Shown here one piece after another: positions 16,978-24,337 of a stretch of DNA of 29,330 bases; position 1 is the stretch's first letter, and every line of letters begins with the position of its first letter. Origin of the DNA: Peptacetobacter sp900539645 (GTDB taxonomy: Bacteria > Bacillota > Clostridia > Peptostreptococcales > Peptostreptococcaceae). A program made the translations under genes and the position numbers. Below the pieces are notes generated by a model. The model searched no databases, was not told the DNA's origin, and saw only the letters and a program-made list of their open reading frames with translations. The DNA is taken from assembly GCF_047807365.1 (NCBI RefSeq), contig NZ_JBLOUI010000031.1:1-29330 (forward strand). Reading direction: 5' to 3'.

Positions 16978-17433
16978 CTATTCTCCGTATATGTTTAAAG
17001 AGAATCCTTCATCTAAAGCTTTTTTAGCATATTCTTTTGCACCAAATAGAGATAAATCTCTGTAGTTTCCACATTCTACTGCTGTTGCAGCTGGTATTTC
17101 ATCTGTAGTTAGTACCATTTCAAGAGCTTTTTCTAACCCTTCTTTAACGTATGCAGGTTCAACATCTCCCCACATTATTAGATAATAACCAGTTCTGCAT
17201 CCCATTGGAGATAAGTCTATTATATCGTCCATAGTTTCTCTTAAATATGTAGCTAAAAGATGTTCTAATCCATGAAGTGCAGCTGTACCAAATGCTTCTA
17301 CGTTAGGCTGTAAAAATCTTAAATCAAATTTTGTAACTTTGTCTCCGTTTTTGCCATCTAATACGCAACATTTTCTAACATAAGGTGCTTTAACTTTTGT
17401 GTGATCTAGTTTGAAGCTTTCTACTTTTTCCAT
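16978..17433 (-). CDS. luxS: S-ribosylhomocysteine lyase
   Basis: LuxS splits S-ribosylhomocysteine into homocysteine and DPD, the precursor of autoinducer-2. The 151-residue length is normal. Metal ligands are His54 and His58 in HGLEHLL and Cys121 in VECGNYRD, with the general base Glu57 in the first motif. The catalytic cysteine is Cys79 in MGCRTGYY. The ATG follows TAGGAGG. It is the first gene after a SAM-clan riboswitch, followed by the activation protein and metH. The unit turns S-ribosylhomocysteine into homocysteine and then methionine; the nucleosidase step (Pfs) is not encoded here. Confidence 0.96.
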   Translation of the reverse strand: MEKVESFKLDHTKVKAPYVRKCCVLDGKNGDKVTKFDLRFLQPNVEAFGTAALHGLEHLLATYLRETMDDIIDLSPMGCRTGYYLIMWGDVEPAYVKEGLEKALEMVLTTDEIPAATAVECGNYRDLSLFGAKEYAKKALDEGFSLNIYGE

Positions 17434-17467
17434 TTCCTAATCCTCCTAAAAAATTTATCTTACAATT

Positions 17468-17505
17468 AAAAAGCTCTTCTCATCAAATCGACAAGAAGAG
17501 CAATC
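17468..17505 (-). terminator. Riboswitch-associated terminator before luxS
   Basis: On the minus strand GCTCTTCT pairs with AGAAGAGC over a 13-base loop and a T run follows. It lies directly after the aptamer and 35 bases before luxS. This is the usual place for a SAM-induced premature terminator. Confidence 0.85.
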
Positions 17506-17517
17506 TTTTCATTCTAT

Positions 17518-17599
17518 CTTATCGATGTCAGCAGGACCACCTTTAAATTTAGGTTGGTATCGGGATACGAGCTGACCCTCTGCCCCGATTCTTGATAAG
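17518..17599 (-). promoter_or_regulatory. SAM-I/SAM-IV clan riboswitch, variant without P4
   Basis: P1 is CUUAUC with GAUAAG and is followed by AAGA, as in SAM-I aptamers. P2 is AUCGGG with CCCGAU. P3 is ACC-AA-CC with GG-U-GGU, keeping the unpaired AA/U and adjacent C-G pair that contact SAM, although the outer pairs differ from the usual GGC/GCC. The P2 loop GUCAGC pairs with GCUGAC after P3 as a 6-bp pseudoknot. There is no P4 helix and no clear kink-turn in P2, so it looks closer to the SAM-IV or SAM-I/IV forms. At 82 bases it is short. Its position before luxS-metH and a terminator supports an OFF switch. Confidence 0.8.
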
Positions 17600-17617
17600 T
17601 TTATTAAACTGATTTTT

Positions 17618-17646
17618 ATTATATATTATATCCACTAAAATGTAAA
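17618..17646 (-). promoter_or_regulatory. Promoter of the luxS-metH unit
   Basis: The minus strand has TTTACA (17641-17646), a 17-base spacer and TATAAT (17618-17623). The predicted start lies about 12 bases before the aptamer's P1. The remaining 170 bases to aroK are AT-rich without a clear feature. Confidence 0.65.
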
Positions 17647-17816
17647 GCAAGTTACATTTCTATTTTGTATATCATTGTATTTATCACTTATATTTCAAAT
17701 TTGAATAAATTATATTTAATTAACTTCGATTCTATGGTATATTTAACTAGCTATATAAAAATTTTGATATTTATTTTAGATGTTCAAATAGAAAATGATA
17801 AGGATAGTGAATTTAA

Positions 17817-18356
17817 ATGAGAAAAAAATTAGAAAAATGCAACATAGTATTTACAGGATTTATGGGTGTCGGCAAAACTACTGTATCTGCCTATATTGCA
17901 AATCTTTTAAATAGAGAAGTTATAGAAACTGATCAATATATAGTAGAAAAAGCTAATATGGATATTCCTTCTATTTTTGATAAATTTGGAGAAAACTACT
18001 TCAGAGATTTAGAGTCTGAAGCAGTTGCAGAAATTTCTAAAAAACGTGGGGTTATTATATCTTGCGGTGGTGGAGCTGTTATTAGAAAAAAAAATGTTTT
18101 AGAATTAAAGGAAAGTGGTATAATAATCAGATTGACAGCTACTCCAAATACAGTACTTCAGAGAGTAAAGAATTCAAAAGAAAGACCTATTCTAAACGGA
18201 CATATGAATACTGAATTTATCTCATCTTTAATGGAAAAAAGAGACTCTTTCTACTCAAATGCAGCTGATATAACAATATCTACTGACGGAAAAACTGTAG
18301 ATGAGATAGCAAAAGAATGTATAGAAAAATCTATAACATTTATAGAAAGTAAATAA
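17817..18356 (+). CDS. aroK: Shikimate kinase
   Basis: This 179-residue cytoplasmic enzyme phosphorylates shikimate at the 3-hydroxyl in the route to chorismate. The P-loop is GFMGVGKTT (residues 14-22). The shikimate-binding residues are placed as usual: Asp39 in ETDQYI, Arg63 in YFRDLESEA and CGGGAV (83-88). The lid region has ERPIL (about 122-126) and the later EKRDSFYSNAAD. The length is typical. The ribosome site (AAGGATAGTG) is only moderate. It is followed 50 bases later by the TtcA-family gene on the same strand, with its own strong ribosome site. No other aromatic pathway gene is near. Confidence 0.94.
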   Translation: MRKKLEKCNIVFTGFMGVGKTTVSAYIANLLNREVIETDQYIVEKANMDIPSIFDKFGENYFRDLESEAVAEISKKRGVIISCGGGAVIRKKNVLELKESGIIIRLTATPNTVLQRVKNSKERPILNGHMNTEFISSLMEKRDSFYSNAADITISTDGKTVDEIAKECIEKSITFIESK

Positions 18357-18406
18357 TTTTTAGTACAAATCATAAATTAAATTTTAAATAAGAGGACGGT
18401 GAAATA

Positions 18407-19159
18407 ATGGCAAAAAATACATTACAAAATCTTTTAAGTAAATCAAGAAAAGCAATTCAGGACTTTAATCTTATACAGGATGGAGATAAGATAGCTATTG
18501 GATTATCAGGTGGTAAGGACAGTATGGCACTTCTTCACGTACTTAGTACATATAGAAGATTTTCTCCAGAAAAATTTGAACTAATGGCGATTTGCCTTCA
18601 GATGGGTGGCGCTGATAACTCATCACTTCATGAGTTATGTAAGGAATTAGACGTAGAATTCCACGAAATCCCTACAGATATAAAAGAAGTCGTTTTCGAT
18701 GTTAGACAGGAAAAAAATCCATGCTCTCTTTGCGCAAAGATGAGAAGAGGTGCATTAAATGACTATGCAGTAAAATTTGGCTGCAACAAGGTCGCACTTG
18801 GTCATCATAAAGACGATGCCCTTGAAACATTCCTTATGTCTATGTTCTATGAAGGTAGAGTGAGTACATTCTCTCCAAAATCATACCTAGATAGAACAGG
18901 GCTTACAGTTATCAGACCAATGGTGTATGTTGAGGAGTATTTAATCAAGAAAACTGCTGAAGAGATGGATTTCAAGATAGTTAAAAATCCTTGCCCAGCA
19001 GATGGTAATACTAAAAGACAGTATATAAAAGAGCTTATAGCTAGACTTCAGGATGAGATGCCTGACTTTAAAAAGAATATGTTTATAGCAATGAATAACC
19101 CAGAACAGTGCTTCTTATGGGATAAAGAGAAACTAAAAGATGTTCATTTCAGTAGATAA
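18407..19159 (+). CDS. TtcA family tRNA 2-thiocytidine synthetase-like protein
   Basis: This 250-residue protein has the PP-loop ATPase motif LSGGKDSMALLH (residues 33-44), which adenylates the base to be thiolated. The cluster-binding cysteines of the TtcA group are present: Cys106 and Cys109 in NPCSLCAKMRRG, and Cys196 in KNPCPADGNTKRQ. GHHKDDALETFLMSMFYEG (132-150) is also diagnostic. TtcA makes 2-thiocytidine at tRNA position 32 using an iron-sulfur cluster. Clostridial members often differ in target, so I do not assign the symbol. The ATG follows AGAGGACGGTG. A palindromic element begins right after the stop. Confidence 0.88.
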   Translation: MAKNTLQNLLSKSRKAIQDFNLIQDGDKIAIGLSGGKDSMALLHVLSTYRRFSPEKFELMAICLQMGGADNSSLHELCKELDVEFHEIPTDIKEVVFDVRQEKNPCSLCAKMRRGALNDYAVKFGCNKVALGHHKDDALETFLMSMFYEGRVSTFSPKSYLDRTGLTVIRPMVYVEEYLIKKTAEEMDFKIVKNPCPADGNTKRQYIKELIARLQDEMPDFKKNMFIAMNNPEQCFLWDKEKLKDVHFSR

Positions 19160-19160
19160 A

Positions 19161-19274
19161 TAAAAGGGGTAGGGAATAACTGCTATTCGCTCCACGGTTC
19201 CGACGCATCATAAAACATTTAAAGTTATGCGTCTCCAAGTGTCGCGGTATATCAGTTTTTTCCATACCCCTTTA
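19161..19274 (+). repeat. Structured palindromic element, copy 3
   Basis: The outer arms (AAAGGGGTA and TACCCCTTT, extended by GGAA/TTCC, AACTG/CAGTT and TAT/ATA) enclose an inner 7-bp stem (GACGCAT, 19202-19208; ATGCGTC, 19227-19233). Between them lie CTCCACGGTTC and CCAAGTGTCGCGG, and the loop has AACATTTA. This keeps the pattern CTCCA-N-G-N-TTC and GTCG-N-G seen in copies 1 and 2, but is more diverged, with a shorter loop. It starts directly at the end of the TtcA gene and ends 45 bases from the convergent lipoprotein gene, so it may act as a shared terminator. Confidence 0.65.
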
Positions 19275-19319
19275 AATTTACATACTAATAAAAATTACTA
19301 ATATCATAGCCTTTATAAA

Positions 19320-19994
19320 TTAATCTATTCTTTCTATAGTAACTCCACCTTTTTCTTTTGGGTTATTCATTTTTATTAGGTATTTCCCTTCTGCGCCGTT
19401 TACTACTTTGTTAGATATTTTTATTTCTTTAGCTTCATCTCTGTTTCCATTTTTGTATACTATTACTTTTGTGTCTTCCCCGTTTTTTATTATCATTTCA
19501 GCCTGGTCATTTTTTTCTAGTTCCATTATTCCCATAGCCTTTTCTACAATTTTTACTGCAGCTTTAGGCATATTTTCTTCACTAAATACAACATAACCAT
19601 CTGAGTTACTTTCTTCTTCTCGTTCTATTCTTTCTACTGTAACTTCTCCCACAGCTTTTTCTCCTTCTACAGTAACCTCATATATTCCATCTTCTGGTGC
19701 TTTAATTTCAAAATATGATGTCCGTAAATTTTCCCCTTCGTATAGAGTTTCTCCGTCATCTTTTTTCACTATATCCAGATTTAAAGTCCCTCCGTCATTT
19801 AAAACATCTACCTCTAGGGAATCCCCTTTTTGCAATTTCAAATCCTGAGAATCAGATCCATTAAACATTTCGTACTCTAAAATAAACTCTGAGTCATTTC
19901 CTGTTCTTTCACCATCGAACTTTACATTACTTTTACAAGCTGTAGCTGAAAATGCTGTTGCTATAATTAGTCCTGATATAAGTATTTTTCTCAT
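19320..19994 (-). CDS. Putative lipoprotein of unknown function
   Basis: This 224-residue protein begins MRKILISGLIIATAFSATAC, a lipoprotein signal peptide with the lipobox SATAC-K; the cysteine at residue 20 should be lipidated and anchor it to the outer face of the membrane. The rest is acidic and predicted mostly beta. It has a repeated ending motif: VGEVTVERIERE near the middle and GGVTIERID at the end, suggesting two similar sub-domains. I do not recognise a family with confidence. The ATG at 19994 follows GGAGG; an in-frame GTG five codons earlier overlaps that site and is rejected. It probably has its own promoter at 20058-20086. Confidence 0.82.
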   Translation of the reverse strand: MRKILISGLIIATAFSATACKSNVKFDGERTGNDSEFILEYEMFNGSDSQDLKLQKGDSLEVDVLNDGGTLNLDIVKKDDGETLYEGENLRTSYFEIKAPEDGIYEVTVEGEKAVGEVTVERIEREEESNSDGYVVFSEENMPKAAVKIVEKAMGIMELEKNDQAEMIIKNGEDTKVIVYKNGNRDEAKEIKISNKVVNGAEGKYLIKMNNPKEKGGVTIERID

Positions 19995-20057
19995 ATTTAA
20001 ATCCTCCACAAAAGAATAATTTATTATCTTGTAATTTAGTGCTTCTTCTTACTTTAT

Positions 20058-20086
20058 ATGATAATGCCTAATATCCTTATTTTCAA
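20058..20086 (-). promoter_or_regulatory. Possible promoter of the lipoprotein gene
   Basis: The minus strand has TTGAAA (20081-20086), a 17-base spacer and TATCAT (20058-20063), about 65 bases before the start codon. The match is moderate and not tested. Confidence 0.4.
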
Positions 20087-20166
20087 TTAAAGTAATCTTA
20101 ACTATCTCTTAATTTTTTCTAAAGTTTTTTATTTTAATAACTAAATTATTAATATAGTTTATATAT

Positions 20167-20215
20167 AAAAAAGCAAGAGCAATAGCCAAATAATAGGTTA
20201 TTCTCTTGCTTTTAT
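20167..20215. terminator. Intrinsic terminator after the ABC permease gene
   Basis: The stem GCAAGAG with CTCTTGC, flanked by A and T runs, is extended inside by AATAGCC with GGTTATT. It lies 5 bases beyond the permease stop and ends in a T run on the minus strand. Confidence 0.85.
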
Positions 20216-20219
20216 TTTT

Positions 20220-22823
20220 TTATTCTGTTCTCTCAATAGACTCTACAATCGAGATATTTCTCATCTCAACAAAAGGCAGATAAGAAACCAATGCTCCCAA
20301 TCCAACGTTCATTAAAAATACCCCTGCAAATGTAATTGGATTGACCAAGAATTTTGGCGAAATCAAGAATTCTGCCATAGGACTGTATATTCCCCAGCAT
20401 ACTATTAGTGCAACAATTACTGAAATCACACCAGAATACAACCCATACATCAATCCTTCAGATAACACAATTTTTCTAAACATCTTATTATCAGCACCAA
20501 CAGCTCTGATTATTCCAAACTCAGCTCTTCTCGAAACCATGCTATACTTGATATTATTCACTATATTGATAATACTGATTAAGAATAATATCCCTATAAT
20601 CGCATTTATAAACATTTGCTTATTTTCTTCCATAGCAGCTAGTGTCATTCTTTCCTCAGTTAAATCAGAAAATACATTTCCATTAGTTCTATTCGCTATA
20701 GCAAAGATTTGTTTTGCTACCTTTTCTCTATTTGCATCGTCTTTCATTTCTATATTTACAATCTGAGCATTTTTATACCCAGAGAATTTTTCAAACTGCT
20801 TATTTGATAAAACTAAGTGCACAGAATCTGTATCTGGATAATACGCAGAATAATCCACAAGTTCGTTTACAATACCCACAATTTTAAACTCTTTTGTAAT
20901 ATATTTCCCACCTGTATCAGTCATTTTAAAATATTCCTCGCTAGAAATACCATCTTCTCTAAAAGTAACCTTTAATTTATCCCCAATATTTACACCTACT
21001 GTGTACTTTCCATTATTCTTTGGAACCATTGCAATGGCTACTTCTTCATTGTTCATCTCTTTTAAATCCACATTTCCTTTAGCCAAAAGTTTATCCAATT
21101 TTTTAAGAAGAGTATTATTATATCCATATACACTAGATTTTAAAATCTTATCCCCATTTCCACAATCTACTAACAAGCCACCAAGAACATCTTTATTATA
21201 CGGCTCTTTATTTTTCTCTTTAAAATATTCCTTATCTAAAATCTGATCCTCTTTTAAAAACATCCTAGCATAAAGCCCTCTTATTTCATCTACATTTTCA
21301 ACATCTTTTATACTTCTAATATCCTCTATATCCTTAGCCGAATATCCTGCATACATAGGTTTTGTCGGTTTCATACTTATCTTAAAATCTGTATTCACCC
21401 TTGATACCTCATCTAGTTTCTTCTGCTGGTCCTTCATCAAATCTGAGTAGAATGAAGAAGCTAAAAACATCACACTTCCAAGGCACATAGAAATCAGAGT
21501 AATTGCAAACCCACTCTTGTTTCTAAGAACATTTTTCATCGCCATCTTTATCTCAATTGGGATAATTTTACTATAAGAAAGACTATTATTTTTTCTTCTT
21601 CTGCTAATCATTTTGTGATTCCTTTTCTTATCCACAGAAGTTTTTATATTTCCTCTAATCTCATCAATTGGTGAAATTCTCTTTATTTTCCAAGCCAAAA
21701 GAGCCACTATAAATACAATTATCAACAGAGATACAACCCCTGCAAATACTATTATTTCAATAGGTACGCTAATTGTCGACAATTCCACAGCAATTTCGGT
21801 AAATACATTTCCCGAAACCTTTTTAAGCAATACCGCTACTAAATATCCAACAGCTACACCTATTGGAAGGGAAACTATCCAAATTAAAATAAGCTCTGTT
21901 AAAAGTAGTTTGACTATATCTGATAATTTTCCACCTATTGCTCTAATCAACCCATACTCAGAAATTCTCTGTATTATAGATATGTTGAATACTCCGTATA
22001 CAACTATTGCAAGTACAATAGCTGCTGCAATTGCCGAATATATTAAGTTATAATCAATTTCTTCAAGCTGCCCCATTGCCTCTAATAGCATCCCATTTAT
22101 TCCTATATGTTCCTCATCTACTCCTAAAGCATCAGAAATTGTATAAATATTTTTTAAAATATTTTTATCATCCTTAAATCTTATATAAGCATCTGTTTTT
22201 TCATTGCTCTTTTTTAAATCTCTATTTAGGAATATTTCCATAATTCCAGAAGATTTTTCTCTGGCTCTGTCCTTCAAAACTCCAGATACTACAAAAGTTT
22301 CCTTTTTCTTTCTTCCAAATAAATCTACAGTTACCTTTTGTCCTACTTCTGCTTTTACTTCAAGATTATCTAAAACCCATTTCTCTATAACTACTTCATT
22401 TGCCTTTTTAGGAAAATTACCTTTTATAAGCTCCGTATTTTGAAGTTCTAATAATTCTCTATTTACGCTGACAATATTCATTAAATCATCACTCTCAGGA
22501 GTAGATGAATCATAGTATGTTAAAAGACCAAGCTTCGATATATTCGGATTATTATTCTTCTTTGATTTAGAATTATCTTCATTTAATCCATTGACCTTAA
22601 TATTCTCAATATCCTTAACTTGAGTATCATTCAAATCCCCATATCTTACAAAATAACTTCCTAATTCGTATTCAGTCTGTTTGATATTTTGTTCCTTTGC
22701 ACTAAATGAAAGAGATCCCACTCCAACAATAAGTGCTATCCCAAGAACAATGCCTATCCCTATAGAAATAGACCTATTTTTATATTTTTTAATATAAGAT
22801 TTCCCTGCCTTAAAATACCACAT
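20220..22823 (-). CDS. FtsX-type ABC transporter permease
   Basis: This 867-residue membrane protein has the layout of large FtsX/MacB-type permeases. There is an N-terminal helix (about 18-38), an extracellular domain, a first FtsX block with three helices (about 260-380), a basic linker (KKRNHKMISRRRKNN), another helix (about 438-458), a second large extracellular domain, and a final FtsX block (about 735-860). Both blocks carry the signature GLIRAIGGK or GIIRAVGAD after RISEY/RRAEF. Such permeases usually export peptides or lipids, or act in stress sensing, with an ATPase partner. No ATPase gene is in the window. Its ribosome site lies in a long hairpin (22826-22958). Confidence 0.9.
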   Translation of the reverse strand: MWYFKAGKSYIKKYKNRSISIGIGIVLGIALIVGVGSLSFSAKEQNIKQTEYELGSYFVRYGDLNDTQVKDIENIKVNGLNEDNSKSKKNNNPNISKLGLLTYYDSSTPESDDLMNIVSVNRELLELQNTELIKGNFPKKANEVVIEKWVLDNLEVKAEVGQKVTVDLFGRKKKETFVVSGVLKDRAREKSSGIMEIFLNRDLKKSNEKTDAYIRFKDDKNILKNIYTISDALGVDEEHIGINGMLLEAMGQLEEIDYNLIYSAIAAAIVLAIVVYGVFNISIIQRISEYGLIRAIGGKLSDIVKLLLTELILIWIVSLPIGVAVGYLVAVLLKKVSGNVFTEIAVELSTISVPIEIIVFAGVVSLLIIVFIVALLAWKIKRISPIDEIRGNIKTSVDKKRNHKMISRRRKNNSLSYSKIIPIEIKMAMKNVLRNKSGFAITLISMCLGSVMFLASSFYSDLMKDQQKKLDEVSRVNTDFKISMKPTKPMYAGYSAKDIEDIRSIKDVENVDEIRGLYARMFLKEDQILDKEYFKEKNKEPYNKDVLGGLLVDCGNGDKILKSSVYGYNNTLLKKLDKLLAKGNVDLKEMNNEEVAIAMVPKNNGKYTVGVNIGDKLKVTFREDGISSEEYFKMTDTGGKYITKEFKIVGIVNELVDYSAYYPDTDSVHLVLSNKQFEKFSGYKNAQIVNIEMKDDANREKVAKQIFAIANRTNGNVFSDLTEERMTLAAMEENKQMFINAIIGILFLISIINIVNNIKYSMVSRRAEFGIIRAVGADNKMFRKIVLSEGLMYGLYSGVISVIVALIVCWGIYSPMAEFLISPKFLVNPITFAGVFLMNVGLGALVSYLPFVEMRNISIVESIERTE

Positions 22824-22825
22824 AG

Positions 22826-22958
22826 AAAAACCACCTTTCTTCAGATTATTTATTGTCTTTCAATTTCCTTTACTCAAATAATTTAAAGTCATTTCTTACC
22901 CTTAAATTATCATCTAAGAAATCTTTAAACAATATAATCTGTTTTAATGGTGGTTTTT
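22826..22958 (-). promoter_or_regulatory. Structured leader covering the permease ribosome binding site
   Basis: Three nested perfect inverted repeats are seen. AAAAACCACC (22826-22835) pairs with GGTGGTTTTT (22949-22958). CAGATTA (22842-22848) pairs with TAATCTG (22935-22941), with an extra TTG/CAA beyond it. ATTTCTTA (22891-22898) pairs with TAAGAAAT (22915-22922). On the minus-strand transcript, the outer pair hides the permease Shine-Dalgarno GGTGG, which lies 7 bases before its ATG. It occupies almost the whole gap after the kinase gene. It could be a translational switch or a small mobile element. Confidence 0.65.
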
Positions 22959-22963
22959 ACTGT

Positions 22964-24316
22964 CTAAACAGCAATTGGAATCATAATCCTTACCTTAAAG
23001 CTGCTTTCATCGTAATCTATTTTCATATCTCCGTTGTACTTTTCTACACAACTTCTTACATTATCTATACCTATTCCATGAATAGACTTATCTTTTTTAC
23101 TAGTTAAAATCTTACTTCCGTCTTTTTTAATCTCATTTTCCTTTGAATTTTCTACAATCAAAAGGCTAAAATTATTTACTATACTATTGCTTATTTTTAT
23201 ATACCTATCGCTATGTTCCACGTGTAAACACGCCTCTATTGCATTATCTAAAAGATTTGATAAAATCGTACAAAAATCTGCCATATCTAAAAAATCATAC
23301 TTAGAAAAATCTACCTTGCACTCAAAGTTTATCCCATACTCATCACACATACTCTTTTTATTCTTCAATATAGAATCCGATATTATATGTCCTGTGTTAA
23401 ACTCATTTCTTACAGATTCATATTTTTTTAAACTACCCTCTATTTTTTGTATATACTCACCTGCTAGTTCAGAGTTTCCAGATTTATATAGCTCATCTAT
23501 ACAAATTATGTGATTTTTTATATCGTGGTACATTTCCCTAACTTTTTGATTTTCTCTACTCGATGCTATGTAGTTCTTAACCTCTTTATCTACACTTTCT
23601 CTAAGTATTTTATTTTCGTTCTTTATCTTATAGTCTTTTACTATACTCTTCATTGTCATAATAATGAAAATATCTGATACAAGAATCATAAGTATTATTA
23701 AAATTCCATAATATATATGATTACCCACTCCCATTATAACTATTGATATCATTTTAAAAATAGCTATTATGATAAATGTATTTAAAATCAACAGTAATAC
23801 TATTGGGATACTTATTTTCTCATCATTTTTTCTAGCATTTATAATATACTCATATATAATGACAGAAAAAACAGTTATTAAAATTGATATTACTAATGAC
23901 TCATAATCAGTTAACCATGTAGCTCTTGTATTTACTACTATTCCATTTTCTACTATTACATTAATATCAACTGCTAAAATATATGAAATTTTTTCAATTA
24001 ATAATTCTACTATTGCAAAAAATGATATTGTTTTTATGAACAATCTTTTTTTAGGTGTACTGTAGTTAATAATAGCGTAAATCATGTATATGGCTGTATT
24101 TATCAAAAATACAAAACTATTTTGATTTAAATATTCATAAAGTAAATACTGTAATAAAAATGTTATTACAAAAATACTTATCCAGCCAAAAGCTCTAGAT
24201 TTTTTTCTATCTTCAGTTAAATCCATATCCACTTTTAAAATTAGGAAATATATTACAAACTCAAAATAATTGTATATAATCCAAAAATTATGATGTCCTA
24301 TATTAATCACCCCCAC
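22964..24316 (-). CDS. AgrC-like sensor histidine kinase (GHKL family)
   Basis: This 450-residue kinase has about six or seven membrane helices in the first 225 residues. A coiled linker follows, then a phospho-acceptor His264 in REMYHDIKNHIICIDEL and a GHKL ATPase domain with the N box LSNLLDNAIEA and G box HGIGIDNVRSC. This is the HPK10 type, best known from AgrC and other peptide pheromone receptors. The start is uncertain: GTG codons at 24316 and 24310 both lack normal spacing from the GGGGG sequence. A rare ATT or ATA start just after it is possible. It lies 21 bases behind its response regulator. No agrB or agrD-like gene is seen nearby. Confidence 0.88.
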   Translation of the reverse strand: MGVINIGHHNFWIIYNYFEFVIYFLILKVDMDLTEDRKKSRAFGWISIFVITFLLQYLLYEYLNQNSFVFLINTAIYMIYAIINYSTPKKRLFIKTISFFAIVELLIEKISYILAVDINVIVENGIVVNTRATWLTDYESLVISILITVFSVIIYEYIINARKNDEKISIPIVLLLILNTFIIIAIFKMISIVIMGVGNHIYYGILIILMILVSDIFIIMTMKSIVKDYKIKNENKILRESVDKEVKNYIASSRENQKVREMYHDIKNHIICIDELYKSGNSELAGEYIQKIEGSLKKYESVRNEFNTGHIISDSILKNKKSMCDEYGINFECKVDFSKYDFLDMADFCTILSNLLDNAIEACLHVEHSDRYIKISNSIVNNFSLLIVENSKENEIKKDGSKILTSKKDKSIHGIGIDNVRSCVEKYNGDMKIDYDESSFKVRIMIPIAV

Positions 24317-24337
24317 AGGATAATATTATCAACTACT

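Noticed and set aside
17518..17599. T-box leader before luxS
   Set aside because: There is no T-box antiterminator sequence (GGUGGNACCGCG) and no specifier stem. The P1, P3 and pseudoknot pattern fits the SAM-I clan instead.
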